Below are positions 1 through 6,486 of a stretch of DNA of 18,685 nt, one piece after another. This DNA comes from Candidatus Nomurabacteria bacterium (lineage in GTDB: Bacteria > Patescibacteriota > Saccharimonadia > Saccharimonadales > Saccharimonadaceae): NCBI GenBank assembly GCA_031264785.1, contig JAISDN010000007.1:1-18685 (forward strand), written 5' to 3'. The stretch's first letter is position 1, and each line of letters starts with the position of its first letter. The notes beneath the pieces were generated by a model. The model had not been told where the DNA came from. It was given only the letters and a program-made list of their open reading frames with translations, and made no database searches. A program made the position numbers and the translations under genes.

Positions 1-171
1 AAAGAGGTGTCGTCAATTTTGACGCACCGCGCCGATGACGGCAAGCTATATCGCACGACTTTTTATAATTTTCAGGCGGTGGTGGCGGTCGGCCAGAATC
101 TCAAGTCGCCGGAGGCGGAGGGGTTTGTGGCTTGGTTAGGAATAAATCAGAATAGAAAAATCCGAGCTTAA
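1..171 (+). CDS. C-terminal end of an unidentified protein, possibly Bro-N/RhuM-like
   Basis: An open frame enters from the left edge and gives 56 residues before TAA at 169-171. The readable part has the pattern LYRTTFYNFQAVVAVGQ followed by a short helix ending FVAWL. This resembles the end of the domain found in RhuM and Bro-N type DNA-binding or antirepressor-like proteins, where a K/R-T-x-x-Y-N-(L/F)-x-A-(V/I)-(I/V)-x-V-G strand precedes a helix with a conserved Trp-Ala or Trp-Leu. The recognition rests on this short stretch only. The missing N-terminus would decide it. The gene is followed by 91 bases without coding sequence before the tRNA-Ser 3' end. Confidence 0.45.
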   Translation, partial: KEVSSILTHRADDGKLYRTTFYNFQAVVAVGQNLKSPEAEGFVAWLGINQNRKIRA

Positions 172-176
172 TTTTT

Positions 177-244
177 TCAGTGTGTTCCCAAATATTTCTG
201 ATTTTATCTCTGTTATATAAATATTTTATCTGTCAGTGTGTTCC
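177..244. repeat. 12-bp direct repeat flanking an AT-rich spacer
   Basis: The word TCAGTGTGTTCC occurs at 177-188 and again at 233-244, separated by 44 very AT-rich bases. It lies just after the stop of the gene entering from the left. No coding sequence or clear hairpin is visible inside. The role is unknown: it could be a scar of a short duplication or a binding site pair. Confidence 0.5.
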
Positions 245-262
245 GAGTTTTGTAATCCATTT

Positions 263-356
263 TGGCGGTTGGGGTGGGATTTGAACCCACGAAGCGGTTT
301 AAGCCGCTTACACGATTTCGAGTCGTGCGCCTTCAACCAGACTCGGCCACCCAACC
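263..356 (-). tRNA. tRNA-Ser(CGA) with encoded CCA
   Basis: Read on the minus strand, the acceptor stem GGTTGGG pairs with CCCAACC and is followed by discriminator G and a genomic CCA at 265-263. The anticodon loop CTCGAAA gives anticodon CGA, which reads UCG serine codons. The T-arm GTGGG-TTCAAAT-CCCAC is intact, and a long variable arm (AAGCGG...CCGCTT) is present as expected for a class II serine tRNA. Confidence 0.95.
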
Positions 357-365
357 TTGTTTTTA

Positions 366-374
366 ATTTTAGCA
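366..374 (-). promoter_or_regulatory. extended -10 promoter element of tRNA-Ser
   Basis: On the minus strand the sequence TGC-TAAAAT ends at 366, ten bases before the tRNA 5' end at 356. It is an extended -10 of the type seen before most genes here. It lies between the stop codon of the nuclease gene and the tRNA, so the tRNA can be transcribed on its own. Confidence 0.6.
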
Positions 375-379
375 CATTT

Positions 380-1093
380 TTACGGGGCGGGTAAACGCTG
401 ATCTGGGCAGGCCGACAGGATTTTGGCCATAGCGTCGTGTTCGGCGGCGGTTAGCCAGAGTTGGTATTTGGCTTTGACGGCGATTTGGCGAGCCACATAT
501 TGGCAGCGAAAAGGTTTGTTGGGCGGCAGCCAAGTGGCGGCGTCGCCGTCGGATTTTTGCTGATTGGATTTGCCGTCGACTGCTAGTAATTCTAGATCGT
601 CATTGGCGAGCTCCACGCGCTTGGTTTTGGTCCAGCCTTGCGCACCTTTTTGCCAAGCGTCCGACAGCGCTACTACGTGGTCAATTTGTACCGCGCTGGA
701 GGTGCTGGCACCACGCTGGAAATTGATTTCTTTGGCGGCGTAGGAATCGTGCAAAACGCCGGATAGCACGGTGCAGCCGTCGTCGCTTAAAGTCACGTTT
801 TCAAGATCGCGAATCAGGATTTTTTGACGGATGTCGCATTTGCTCCAATTGGCCCAGCCGTTGCCAAATTCGGCCCGGCTGTAGCCAGTTTTGGGCGCGC
901 GGCCCTTGATTTCCAAGTCGGCCAGAGCCTCAATCGCCAAAGCTTGGCCGTTGTCGACCAGCGGTGCAATGGCGGTTTCTGGCTGGGGCGGCTGCGAAAG
1001 ATCCTGCCAAAAATACTGGCCGAGCAGAAACAGCGGCACGGACATAACTGCTAGCAGCGCGACGGTTCTTCTTCGCCTATGGACGTTTTTCAT
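380..1093 (-). CDS. exported HNH (DUF1524-type) nuclease
   Basis: This 237-residue protein starts with a basic stretch (RRRR at 6-9) and a hydrophobic segment at about 10-28, which is a signal peptide or anchor. The rest is therefore outside the membrane. The C-terminal half has the HNH layout of the DUF1524/GmrSD C-terminal family: IDHVVALSDAW at 137-147 with Asp138-His139 as the active-site pair, then LANDDLELL (Asn164) and SNQQKSDGD (Asn177) as the later polar ligands, followed by the WLPP-x-K-x-x-x-C-Y/R region. Related secreted proteins are common in actinobacteria as extracellular nucleases. Four cysteines (86, 107, 197, 229) could form two disulfides. A likely role is degrading external DNA for nucleotides, which suits an organism with poor biosynthesis; that role is inference. 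The start ATG at 1093 lies exactly 6 bases after a TACAAT -10, so the message should be leaderless. Confidence 0.85.
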   Translation of the reverse strand: MKNVHRRRRTVALLAVMSVPLFLLGQYFWQDLSQPPQPETAIAPLVDNGQALAIEALADLEIKGRAPKTGYSRAEFGNGWANWSKCDIRQKILIRDLENVTLSDDGCTVLSGVLHDSYAAKEINFQRGASTSSAVQIDHVVALSDAWQKGAQGWTKTKRVELANDDLELLAVDGKSNQQKSDGDAATWLPPNKPFRCQYVARQIAVKAKYQLWLTAAEHDAMAKILSACPDQRLPAP

Positions 1094-1099
1094 AGTTTT

Positions 1100-1109
1100 A
1101 TTGTATACT
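1100..1109. promoter_or_regulatory. overlapping divergent -10 elements
   Basis: Only 23 bases separate the start codons at 1093 (minus) and 1117 (plus). The plus-strand hexamer TATACT occupies 1104-1109, 7 bases before its ATG. The minus-strand hexamer TACAAT occupies 1105-1100, 6 bases before its ATG. The two share the palindrome GTATAC at 1103-1108, so two polymerases cannot occupy both at once. No Shine-Dalgarno sequence fits in the gap. Confidence 0.6.
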
Positions 1110-1116
1110 TAATAGT

Positions 1117-1614
1117 ATGAAAAAGATAATCCCATCAGTCACGGCCGTTACCATCGCCAGTTTCCTGACGGTCAGTTCGGTTTTTGCGGAGGATTTAAGC
1201 GATGCCAAGAAGGAGGCTGTGGTGGCTAATTGTGCTACTAGCCAGTCGACTTTGCAGCGGATTAGTCACGGCGATACCTCGACGCGGATTAGTCGCGGCC
1301 GCAATTATGACCAGATTATGAAACTTTTTTACGCGATGAATGTGCGGGTGGCTTCTAATAATATTACTGAGCCCAAGCTGACCGACATTACCAAGCGGTT
1401 TGAGGACAAATTGGCCAGTTTTCGCAGCCAATATAATAGTTATAATGGTGATCTGAAAAAAACTGTCGAGACCGATTGTAAGGCCAAACCCAACGATTTT
1501 TACGAAAACCTGCTGCGGTCGCGGATTCGGCGCGAGACGGTTAGCGAGACTATTCACGAATTGGACGAGTTGATTGACGAATACAAGGCGGCGACGTTGG
1601 AGATGGTGAAATGA
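1117..1614 (+). CDS. exported protein of unknown function, helical
   Basis: This 165-residue product begins with a clear signal peptide: MKK, a hydrophobic core, and a likely signal peptidase I cleavage after Val-Phe-Ala at 22-24. The mature part is charged and predicted helical by eye, with two cysteines (NCATS near residue 39 and DCKAK near 121) that could form one disulfide. No enzyme motif is visible. The start ATG is 7 bases after a TATACT -10, with no ribosome binding site. Its last codons overlap the next start by four bases (ATGA at 1611-1614), so the two are translationally coupled and probably act together at the cell surface. I do not recognise a named family. Confidence 0.8.
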   Translation: MKKIIPSVTAVTIASFLTVSSVFAEDLSDAKKEAVVANCATSQSTLQRISHGDTSTRISRGRNYDQIMKLFYAMNVRVASNNITEPKLTDITKRFEDKLASFRSQYNSYNGDLKKTVETDCKAKPNDFYENLLRSRIRRETVSETIHELDELIDEYKAATLEMVK

Positions 1615-1979
1615 ATCAGCGCCTACTCGAAATCGTCCGCAATAACCGCTTCGCCTTTATGATTGGCGGCGTGTCGTTGGTGACGTTAGTTTTGACGATT
1701 ATTAGCACCACGATTTACGTTTCTTCCGGCGCTATTAACATCGATCTCAGCCGGCCGGGCTATGAGACTGTCCGCGACGACACCGAAAATGAGGCGCCGG
1801 TCAACGAATTTAGCCCCAGCGGCCCGATTGACAAAGAAACTGTCGAGGATTTTAACCAACGCCTCAGCCAAATCCAATCCGAAACTGCCAAAATGAACAA
1901 TTTTTCGGCCGACGCGCTGAGTGATGAAGCTTTAAATCTTGGCAAAAAATCACTGGATTCCGGGTCAAAGCCGGAATGA
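1611..1979 (+). CDS. single-pass membrane protein of unknown function
   Basis: The 122-residue product has a short cytoplasmic N-terminus, one membrane segment at about 15-38 (FAFMIGGVSLVTLVLTII and onwards), then an acidic extracellular region with coiled-coil-like character (VEDFNQRLSQIQSETAKM). It overlaps the upstream exported protein by ATGA and probably anchors or partners it. The last codons (about SLDSGSKPE) and the stop are provided by a palindromic repeat at 1953-1983, so the original C-terminus may have been replaced. No known domain is seen. Confidence 0.75.
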   Translation: MNQRLLEIVRNNRFAFMIGGVSLVTLVLTIISTTIYVSSGAINIDLSRPGYETVRDDTENEAPVNEFSPSGPIDKETVEDFNQRLSQIQSETAKMNNFSADALSDEALNLGKKSLDSGSKPE

Positions 1980-1983
1980 CGGG
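1953..1983 (+). repeat. palindromic REP-like repeat, copy 1
   Basis: ATTCCGG at 1957-1963 pairs with CCGGAAT at 1971-1977 around a 7-base loop, followed by the conserved tail GACGGG. Two more copies with the same order lie at 13415 and 18452. This copy lies inside coding sequence: it gives the last residues and the TGA stop (1977-1979) of the membrane protein. Its tail GGGAG (1981-1985) is the only Shine-Dalgarno-like sequence before uvrC. Closely similar palindromes are known as dispersed repeats in many unrelated bacteria. Confidence 0.8.
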
Positions 1984-1994
1984 AGCTGTCAAAA

Positions 1995-3413
1995 ATGAAC
2001 GACCAGCTCAAATCTAAATTGAAAAAGTTACCGAGCGCGCCCGGCGTTTATTTTCACAAATCGGCCAGCGGGGAAGTGATTTACGTCGGTAAAGCGGCGG
2101 TTTTGAAAAATCGCGTGCGGCAGTATTTCCAGAGCCGGCGTGATATGGATGCCAAAACTTTGGCGCTGGTGGAGGAAATTGCCGACACCGATTGGACCAC
2201 CACCGAGAGCGAAATTGACGCGCTGTTTTTGGAAAGTGAAATGATCAAGCGCTACAAGCCGCGCTATAATATTTTGCTGCGCGATGACAAAAGCCAGACT
2301 TACGTGCGCATCAATCTGCGGGCCGAGTTGCCGTTTGTCGGTTTTACGCGCCAGCCGGCTGATGACGGCGCGCAGTATATCGGGCCGTTTTATAGCGGTC
2401 GCAGTTTGAAAAAAGCTCTGCGGATTTTGCGTAAAGTTTTTCCATATTATGACCGGCCGGAATTGCCCAAAAAAGCCGGCTTAAATTACCAAATTGGCCT
2501 GACGCCGGGTTTGGAAGCCGGCCAGTCCACGCTGGAAGATTATAAAAAATCGCTGCGCCAGCTGATTAGTTATTTGAAGGGCAATCGAGTGGCTGTGATT
2601 AAGGAAATCGAGGTCGCTATGAAGGCCGCCGCTGGGTCCCAAAAGTTTGAGGCCGCCGCCAAGTTTCGCAATCAGTTGTATAATCTGAGTGAGCTGAAAA
2701 AACAGGTGGTCTTTGGGCGCGAGGAATTTTTGGATATTAGCCGAGATGAGGGATTGATTGGCCTGCGCGATTTGCTGAATTTGGAGCGGATTCCGCGCCG
2801 AATTGAGGCTTATGATATTTCGCACCACAGCGGCACAAATAACACCGCTAGTATGGTGGTGATGACCAACGGCGTGGCTAATAAAGCTGAATATCGTAAA
2901 TTCTTATTGCGAATCATTCGCAATAACGATACGGCCCAGTTGCGCGAGACGGTGCAGCGGCGTTTGAAACACTTAAAAGACTGGGGTAAACCGGATTTGG
3001 TGGTGTTAGACGGCGGTAAAGGCCAGATTAGCGCGGTGGCGGATTTGCTGAAGGCGGCTGAGATCCCGGTGCTGGGGCGTAGTAAAGGCGGTGATCACAG
3101 CCGAAATGCGGCGGTTACGGTGGTTTGGCCGGCCCAAACTGGTTATCAAATCGTTAATTTGGATTCTGGCAGTCACGTCGCCAAGTTAATCGCCCGACTG
3201 GACGACGAAGCTCATCGCTTTGCGGTTAGTTATCACACCAGTCTGAAACGAGCCGGCCAAACTCGTAATCAGCTGGAGGAAATCGCCGGAATTGGCCCGA
3301 AAACTCGCCAAAAGTTGTTGCGACATTTTGGCTCGATTGCTAAGGTAAAAAATGCTAAAAAAGCCGAAATTGTGGCGGTTATTGGCAAAAGTAAAGCAAA
3401 TTTGCTAAAATAG
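1995..3413 (+). CDS. uvrC: UvrABC excinuclease subunit C, short and cysteine-free
   Basis: UvrC makes both incisions around DNA lesions in nucleotide excision repair. The N-terminal GIY-YIG nuclease is complete: GVY at 17-19, YVG at 30-32, Arg40 and Glu80 before IKRYKPRYN. A UVR-type helix pair (about 200-235) for UvrB contact follows. The RNase H-like nuclease keeps its acidic residues in AYDISHHSG (Asp274) and VVLDGGKGQ (Asp339), and His407 in DEAHRFA. A helix-hairpin-helix end (EEIAGIGPKTRQKLL, about 428-442) completes it. At 472 residues it is over 100 shorter than usual; the missing part lies mainly between the UVR motif and the RNase H domain. The four conserved cysteines of the middle region, reported to hold an iron-sulfur cluster, are all absent at 150-175. 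The start ATG follows a weak GGGAG from the upstream repeat. Confidence 0.95.
   Translation: MNDQLKSKLKKLPSAPGVYFHKSASGEVIYVGKAAVLKNRVRQYFQSRRDMDAKTLALVEEIADTDWTTTESEIDALFLESEMIKRYKPRYNILLRDDKSQTYVRINLRAELPFVGFTRQPADDGAQYIGPFYSGRSLKKALRILRKVFPYYDRPELPKKAGLNYQIGLTPGLEAGQSTLEDYKKSLRQLISYLKGNRVAVIKEIEVAMKAAAGSQKFEAAAKFRNQLYNLSELKKQVVFGREEFLDISRDEGLIGLRDLLNLERIPRRIEAYDISHHSGTNNTASMVVMTNGVANKAEYRKFLLRIIRNNDTAQLRETVQRRLKHLKDWGKPDLVVLDGGKGQISAVADLLKAAEIPVLGRSKGGDHSRNAAVTVVWPAQTGYQIVNLDSGSHVAKLIARLDDEAHRFAVSYHTSLKRAGQTRNQLEEIAGIGPKTRQKLLRHFGSIAKVKNAKKAEIVAVIGKSKANLLK
3403..3411 (+). promoter_or_regulatory. extended -10 promoter element of secG
   Basis: TGC-TAAAAT at 3403-3411 overlaps the last sense codons and first base of the uvrC stop codon. 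The predicted start of transcription is near 3418, leaving a leader of about 11 bases. It contains AGGAG at 3420-3424, a normal Shine-Dalgarno for the ATG at 3429. Confidence 0.5.
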
Positions 3414-3428
3414 AGGTGAAGGAGAAGA

Positions 3429-3662
3429 ATGGATATTGAACTGATAACTAATATTTTGGACTGGACGATGCTGATTACGGCCAGTTTGACGGTGTTGCTG
3501 ATTTTGCTGCAGGCCCGTGGTGCGACTTTGGGCGCTGGTTTTGGCTCGAGCGGGGAACTTTTTACTTCGCGGCGCGGTATTGAAAAAAATCTTTATGACA
3601 CCACCATTGTGACCGCCAGTATTTTTGTGTTAAGTATAATTGTTGGTTTAATTATCGGGTAA
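3429..3662 (+). CDS. secG: preprotein translocase subunit SecG
   Basis: SecG is the small, non-essential helper of the SecYE channel. This 77-residue protein has the standard form of two membrane helices (about 10-28 and 57-77) joined by the signature loop: LLQARGA, GFGSS, then FTSRRGIEKNLYDTTI. The ribosome binding site AGGAG lies a few bases before the ATG. The stop is 4 bases before the start of the solute-binding protein, so they are co-transcribed. It serves the several exported proteins in this window. Confidence 0.95.
   Translation: MDIELITNILDWTMLITASLTVLLILLQARGATLGAGFGSSGELFTSRRGIEKNLYDTTIVTASIFVLSIIVGLIIG
3635..3640 (+). promoter_or_regulatory. possible -10 for the solute-binding protein
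   Basis: A perfect TATAAT lies inside the end of secG, 26 bases before the next ATG. It lacks the TGn extension and a good -35 at the usual distance. No Shine-Dalgarno precedes the ATG at 3667, so read-through from secG is the alternative. Confidence 0.3.
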
Positions 3663-3666
3663 TATT

Positions 3667-5436
3667 ATGCCAAAGAAGAAGTGGGGTGGGTTAAAACCAA
3701 ATCTAAACAGCCTACGCCGCCAAGCCATCGCCATTGAGAAGGCGGCCGCGCGGCACCGTCAGGCTTTTTCCAAAAACCGCCTGCGTAATTTTAAAAAAGT
3801 TCGCTACAGCGCGGTGTTGTGGGTCAGTTTGATGGCGGTGCTGATTTTGGCAGTGGTGTTGCAAGGCGTGATTTATAATTTTAATACCACGACGTGGTCG
3901 GGCCGAGCCGGCGGCACTTACGCCGAAGGAATTGTTGGCGAAATTACTTCTTTTAATCCACTTTACGCCAGTAGTGAGGACGAAAAAGCTATCAGCAGTT
4001 TGGTGTATAGTAGTTTGTTTAAGACTGATTCGTCCAACGCTCTCCGGGGCGATCTGGCCACGACTTGGAAAATTAGCAACGACGGCCTGAATTATGACAT
4101 TAAACTGCGCGACGACGTGTTTTGGCAGAATTCGGACGAAACGGTCAGCGCTGACGATGTGGTTTTCACCTTTGGTTTGCTGCAAAATCCGCTGGCTCAG
4201 TCGGAGCTGTACGATTCTTGGCGGTCGATCACGGTGTCGAAAATCGATAATCAGACGGTGCGTTTCCGGCTTAAAACCGCTCTTAATTCTTTCCCTTGGG
4301 CGCTGGATATTGGAATTTTGCGACGGGCGGAATTGAAAGACGTTGAAGTGGGCGAATTGCGCGAGCATCTAGCCGATCACACCGCCACTGGTTCTGGGCC
4401 GTTTAAATTTCACAGCACTTCGCTGTCAAGCGACAACAACCAGATTTTGTTTTTCGTGCCGAATGAAAGTTATTACACCGGCGCGCCAGCCGTTGAATCG
4501 TTTCACATTGAGACTTTTGCCGATGACGAGGCTCTGGTAGCCGGTTTTAACAGCGGCGAAATTAATGTTGCTACTAATATTAGCTTGACCAAGGCTCAGG
4601 CGCTGCCGGCTGGAGAAGTTCACACCACGCCTTTAGACAGCGGGGTTTTTGCGATTTTTAACACTGACAACGGCGTGGCGGCTAGCACCAAAGTTCGGCA
4701 GGCTTTGCGCTTGGCTTTAGACCGCGAGCAAGTTCGAACTGCGGCGGCCATCGATAAGCGCGCCCCGAATAATCTGGAAACGCCCTTGCCGCGTGGAATT
4801 TTCAGCGATGTTGACGACCTGTCGCAGCCTAAAACCAATGTCGAAAAAGCTGAAAAAACTCTGAGTGACAGCGGTTGGCGTTTTAATAAAGATCTGGTGC
4901 GGGCTAAGGACGGCGTGGCGATGAAGCTGAATATTGTGGCGGTTAAGGGGTCGGATTATGTGGCGGTGGCAGAAAATCTGGCCACGCAGTGGCGGCGGAT
5001 TGGCGTGCAGGCTGAGGTGACGTTGGCCGAGCCGGAAAATTTTCAGCAAAACTTTTTGTTGCCGCGTAATTATGACGTGCTGGTGCATCAGCTGCAACTG
5101 GGCGGCGACGGCGATGTTTATCCCTATTGGCACTCTTCGGGGGCGCGCGACAGCGGCCTAAACTTTGCTAATTATTCTTCGCCGGTGGCAGATTTGGCTT
5201 TGGCGCGCGGTCGTTCCCAAAACGGCACGGCGCTGCGAGCCAGCGCTTATAAAACTTTTGCCAAAACTTGGTTGGCAGACGCGCCGGCCATCGCGCTGTA
5301 TCAGGCCAATCTGAATTATCTGGTCAGTGACAGCGCCGAAATTTGGAACGGCCAGAATTTGGTGGACAAATCGATGCGTTTTCGCGATGCGGCCGAATTT
5401 ACGGTTAATTCCGAAGCGGTTAACAAAACGCCTTAA
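3667..5436 (+). CDS. membrane-anchored ABC transporter solute-binding protein, family 5 (peptide type)
   Basis: The 589-residue protein matches the OppA/DppA type (SBP_bac_5): an opening of the form GGTYAEGIVGEITSFNPLYA (82-101), the lid region ADDVVFTFGLL, the substrate-domain feature VRQALRLALDREQV, and a late YWHSSGARDSGLNFANYSSP region. These bind peptides or similar solutes outside the cell and hand them to an ABC permease, which is not in this window. Instead of a lipoprotein signal with a cysteine it has a basic cytoplasmic stretch of about 45 residues and one membrane helix at about 48-70, so it is tethered by its N-terminus. There are no cysteines. Together with secG it forms a short operon. 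Peptide capture fits an organism that lacks amino-acid synthesis; the exact substrate is not readable. Confidence 0.9.
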   Translation: MPKKKWGGLKPNLNSLRRQAIAIEKAAARHRQAFSKNRLRNFKKVRYSAVLWVSLMAVLILAVVLQGVIYNFNTTTWSGRAGGTYAEGIVGEITSFNPLYASSEDEKAISSLVYSSLFKTDSSNALRGDLATTWKISNDGLNYDIKLRDDVFWQNSDETVSADDVVFTFGLLQNPLAQSELYDSWRSITVSKIDNQTVRFRLKTALNSFPWALDIGILRRAELKDVEVGELREHLADHTATGSGPFKFHSTSLSSDNNQILFFVPNESYYTGAPAVESFHIETFADDEALVAGFNSGEINVATNISLTKAQALPAGEVHTTPLDSGVFAIFNTDNGVAASTKVRQALRLALDREQVRTAAAIDKRAPNNLETPLPRGIFSDVDDLSQPKTNVEKAEKTLSDSGWRFNKDLVRAKDGVAMKLNIVAVKGSDYVAVAENLATQWRRIGVQAEVTLAEPENFQQNFLLPRNYDVLVHQLQLGGDGDVYPYWHSSGARDSGLNFANYSSPVADLALARGRSQNGTALRASAYKTFAKTWLADAPAIALYQANLNYLVSDSAEIWNGQNLVDKSMRFRDAAEFTVNSEAVNKTP

Positions 5437-5439
5437 AAG

Positions 5440-5448
5440 TGCTATAAT
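5440..5448 (+). promoter_or_regulatory. extended -10 promoter of tRNA-Val
   Basis: TGC-TATAAT lies directly after the stop of the solute-binding protein and 9 bases before the tRNA 5' end. It is a consensus extended -10 with a perfect hexamer. Confidence 0.75.
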
Positions 5449-5457
5449 CCTTGTAGT

Positions 5458-5534
5458 GGTCCTTTAGCTCAGTTGGCTAGAGCGCAGCATTCACATTGCT
5501 GAGGTCGTAGGTTCGAGCCCTACAAGGACCACCA
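5458..5534 (+). tRNA. tRNA-Val(CAC) with encoded CCA
   Basis: Acceptor GGTCCTT pairs with AAGGACC, followed by discriminator A and genomic CCA at 5532-5534. The anticodon stem CAGCA/TGCTG holds the loop TTCACAT, giving anticodon CAC for GUG valine codons. The D-arm AGCTC-AGTTGGCTA-GAGC and the T-loop GTTCGAGCC are intact. The first base after CCA is the stop codon of the convergent hydrolase gene. Confidence 0.95.
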
Positions 5535-6338
5535 TTAACGCAATTTCAAAGATTTGATAGCTTCCGCGATGGCGTTTGCGCCGGCGGGATCGTGGTGCGC
5601 GAAGTGTTCTTTGCCGGCGAAAAGCATTTGGCTGCCGGCTGCTGGGCTTAAGCGTTCGCCGCGCCATTTGATTAGTTCCGGTGCGCCGCCGTTGTTTGGA
5701 TTTTCTTCGTTATATTCTTGTTTGAGATAGTCGGGGATGACGAAGATCGTCGGTACAGTCTCCGGAAAACGCATTTTATACTTCTGCTCAGTTAATTCTT
5801 GGTCGGTTGGTGATTTGGTGTCCGGAATTAGGTTTTGGTCATAAGTTTCAATAAGAAATTCGTCTTGGCCCGGCAAGTAGGCATCGATGCCGACAAAACC
5901 TTGGGTTTCTTCGGGGTGGCTGGCGGCAAATTCTTGGCCAGCCGCGCCTGCGGCAGAATGGGCAACGATGGTGTATTTCGAATTTTGCGGAATCACGCTT
6001 TTGCCGTCTTCGTTAGGCGTGCTCAATTTTTCCAGCACGCTGTAAATATCGTCGGCCGTCAGTTTCGACCTGTCTCCCTCTGGTTTGTTTTCACTTAGGC
6101 CAGCACCAAACGGATCAATTGTGACGACTCGGCAGTCGCCTAATTTGGCAATCAATGGCTCATAATCAAACAGCGGATCTTCACCGCCATTACCCGGCAG
6201 TAGCACGACCACTTGGGCGTCGGGCTCTTCCGAACCTTGGACATTGGCGTTCATTTTTGAGCCGTCGATCTCTACTGAATGGTCATTTTCAGTTTTTACG
6301 CGCTCTGGCTTTGTTTCTACGGTTTCATTTTGCTTCAT
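5535..6338 (-). CDS. alpha/beta hydrolase, cytoplasmic
   Basis: The 267-residue protein has an alpha/beta hydrolase layout: strand VVVLLPGNGG with the oxyanion loop (43-52), ...VVTIDPFGAGLSE (71-83), and the nucleophile elbow in TIVAHSAAGAAG with Ser128. The motif is A-H-S-A-A-G rather than the usual G-x-S-x-G. The late histidines in KEHFAHHDPAG (245-249) include the likely catalytic His. There is no signal peptide. An acidic, lysine-rich N-terminus of about 40 residues precedes the fold. I chose the ATG at 6338 because GGAGGA lies 4 bases upstream. A TTG twelve bases earlier would put the Shine-Dalgarno inside the gene. The substrate cannot be read from sequence; an esterase, peptidase or haloperoxidase-like role are all possible. 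It ends exactly at the tRNA-Val CCA. Confidence 0.8.
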   Translation of the reverse strand: MKQNETVETKPERVKTENDHSVEIDGSKMNANVQGSEEPDAQVVVLLPGNGGEDPLFDYEPLIAKLGDCRVVTIDPFGAGLSENKPEGDRSKLTADDIYSVLEKLSTPNEDGKSVIPQNSKYTIVAHSAAGAAGQEFAASHPEETQGFVGIDAYLPGQDEFLIETYDQNLIPDTKSPTDQELTEQKYKMRFPETVPTIFVIPDYLKQEYNEENPNNGGAPELIKWRGERLSPAAGSQMLFAGKEHFAHHDPAGANAIAEAIKSLKLR

Positions 6339-6360
6339 TTCGTCCTCCAATATTTTTACT

Positions 6361-6369
6361 ATTTTAACA
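6361..6369 (-). promoter_or_regulatory. extended -10 promoter of the hydrolase gene
   Basis: On the minus strand TGT-TAAAAT ends at 6361. Transcription would start near 6354, giving a leader of about 16 bases that contains the GGAGGA ribosome binding site before the ATG at 6338. Confidence 0.55.
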
Positions 6370-6419
6370 TCTGTTTGTGCGGTTTTTGTTTAGAAATTAA
6401 GTTGATTGTGGAAAAATAT

Positions 6420-6447
6420 TTGACAAGCTCAAGCTTTTTGGTATAAG
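6420..6447 (+). promoter_or_regulatory. sigma-70 type promoter of the surface protein gene
   Basis: A perfect -35 TTGACA at 6420-6425 is followed after 16 bases by TATAAG at 6442-6447, which carries the TGG extension. The predicted leader of about 33 bases contains AAAAGGA six bases before the ATG at 6487. This is the strongest promoter/leader arrangement in the window and suggests high expression. Confidence 0.75.
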
Positions 6448-6486
6448 CTGTTTACGGCAATAAAATAATGTGGAAAAGGAAACAAT

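Noticed and set aside
177..244. Direct repeat after the first gene as target-site duplication of a mobile element
   Set aside because: The 44 bases between the copies hold no terminal inverted repeats or transposase remains.
3712..4368. Long reading frame on the minus strand inside the solute-binding protein gene
   Set aside because: It lies wholly opposite a well-recognised gene, has no recognisable motif and no promoter or ribosome binding site of the local type.
6339..6350. TTG start of the alpha/beta hydrolase
   Set aside because: It would place GGAGGA inside the gene; the ATG at 6338 directly follows that site.
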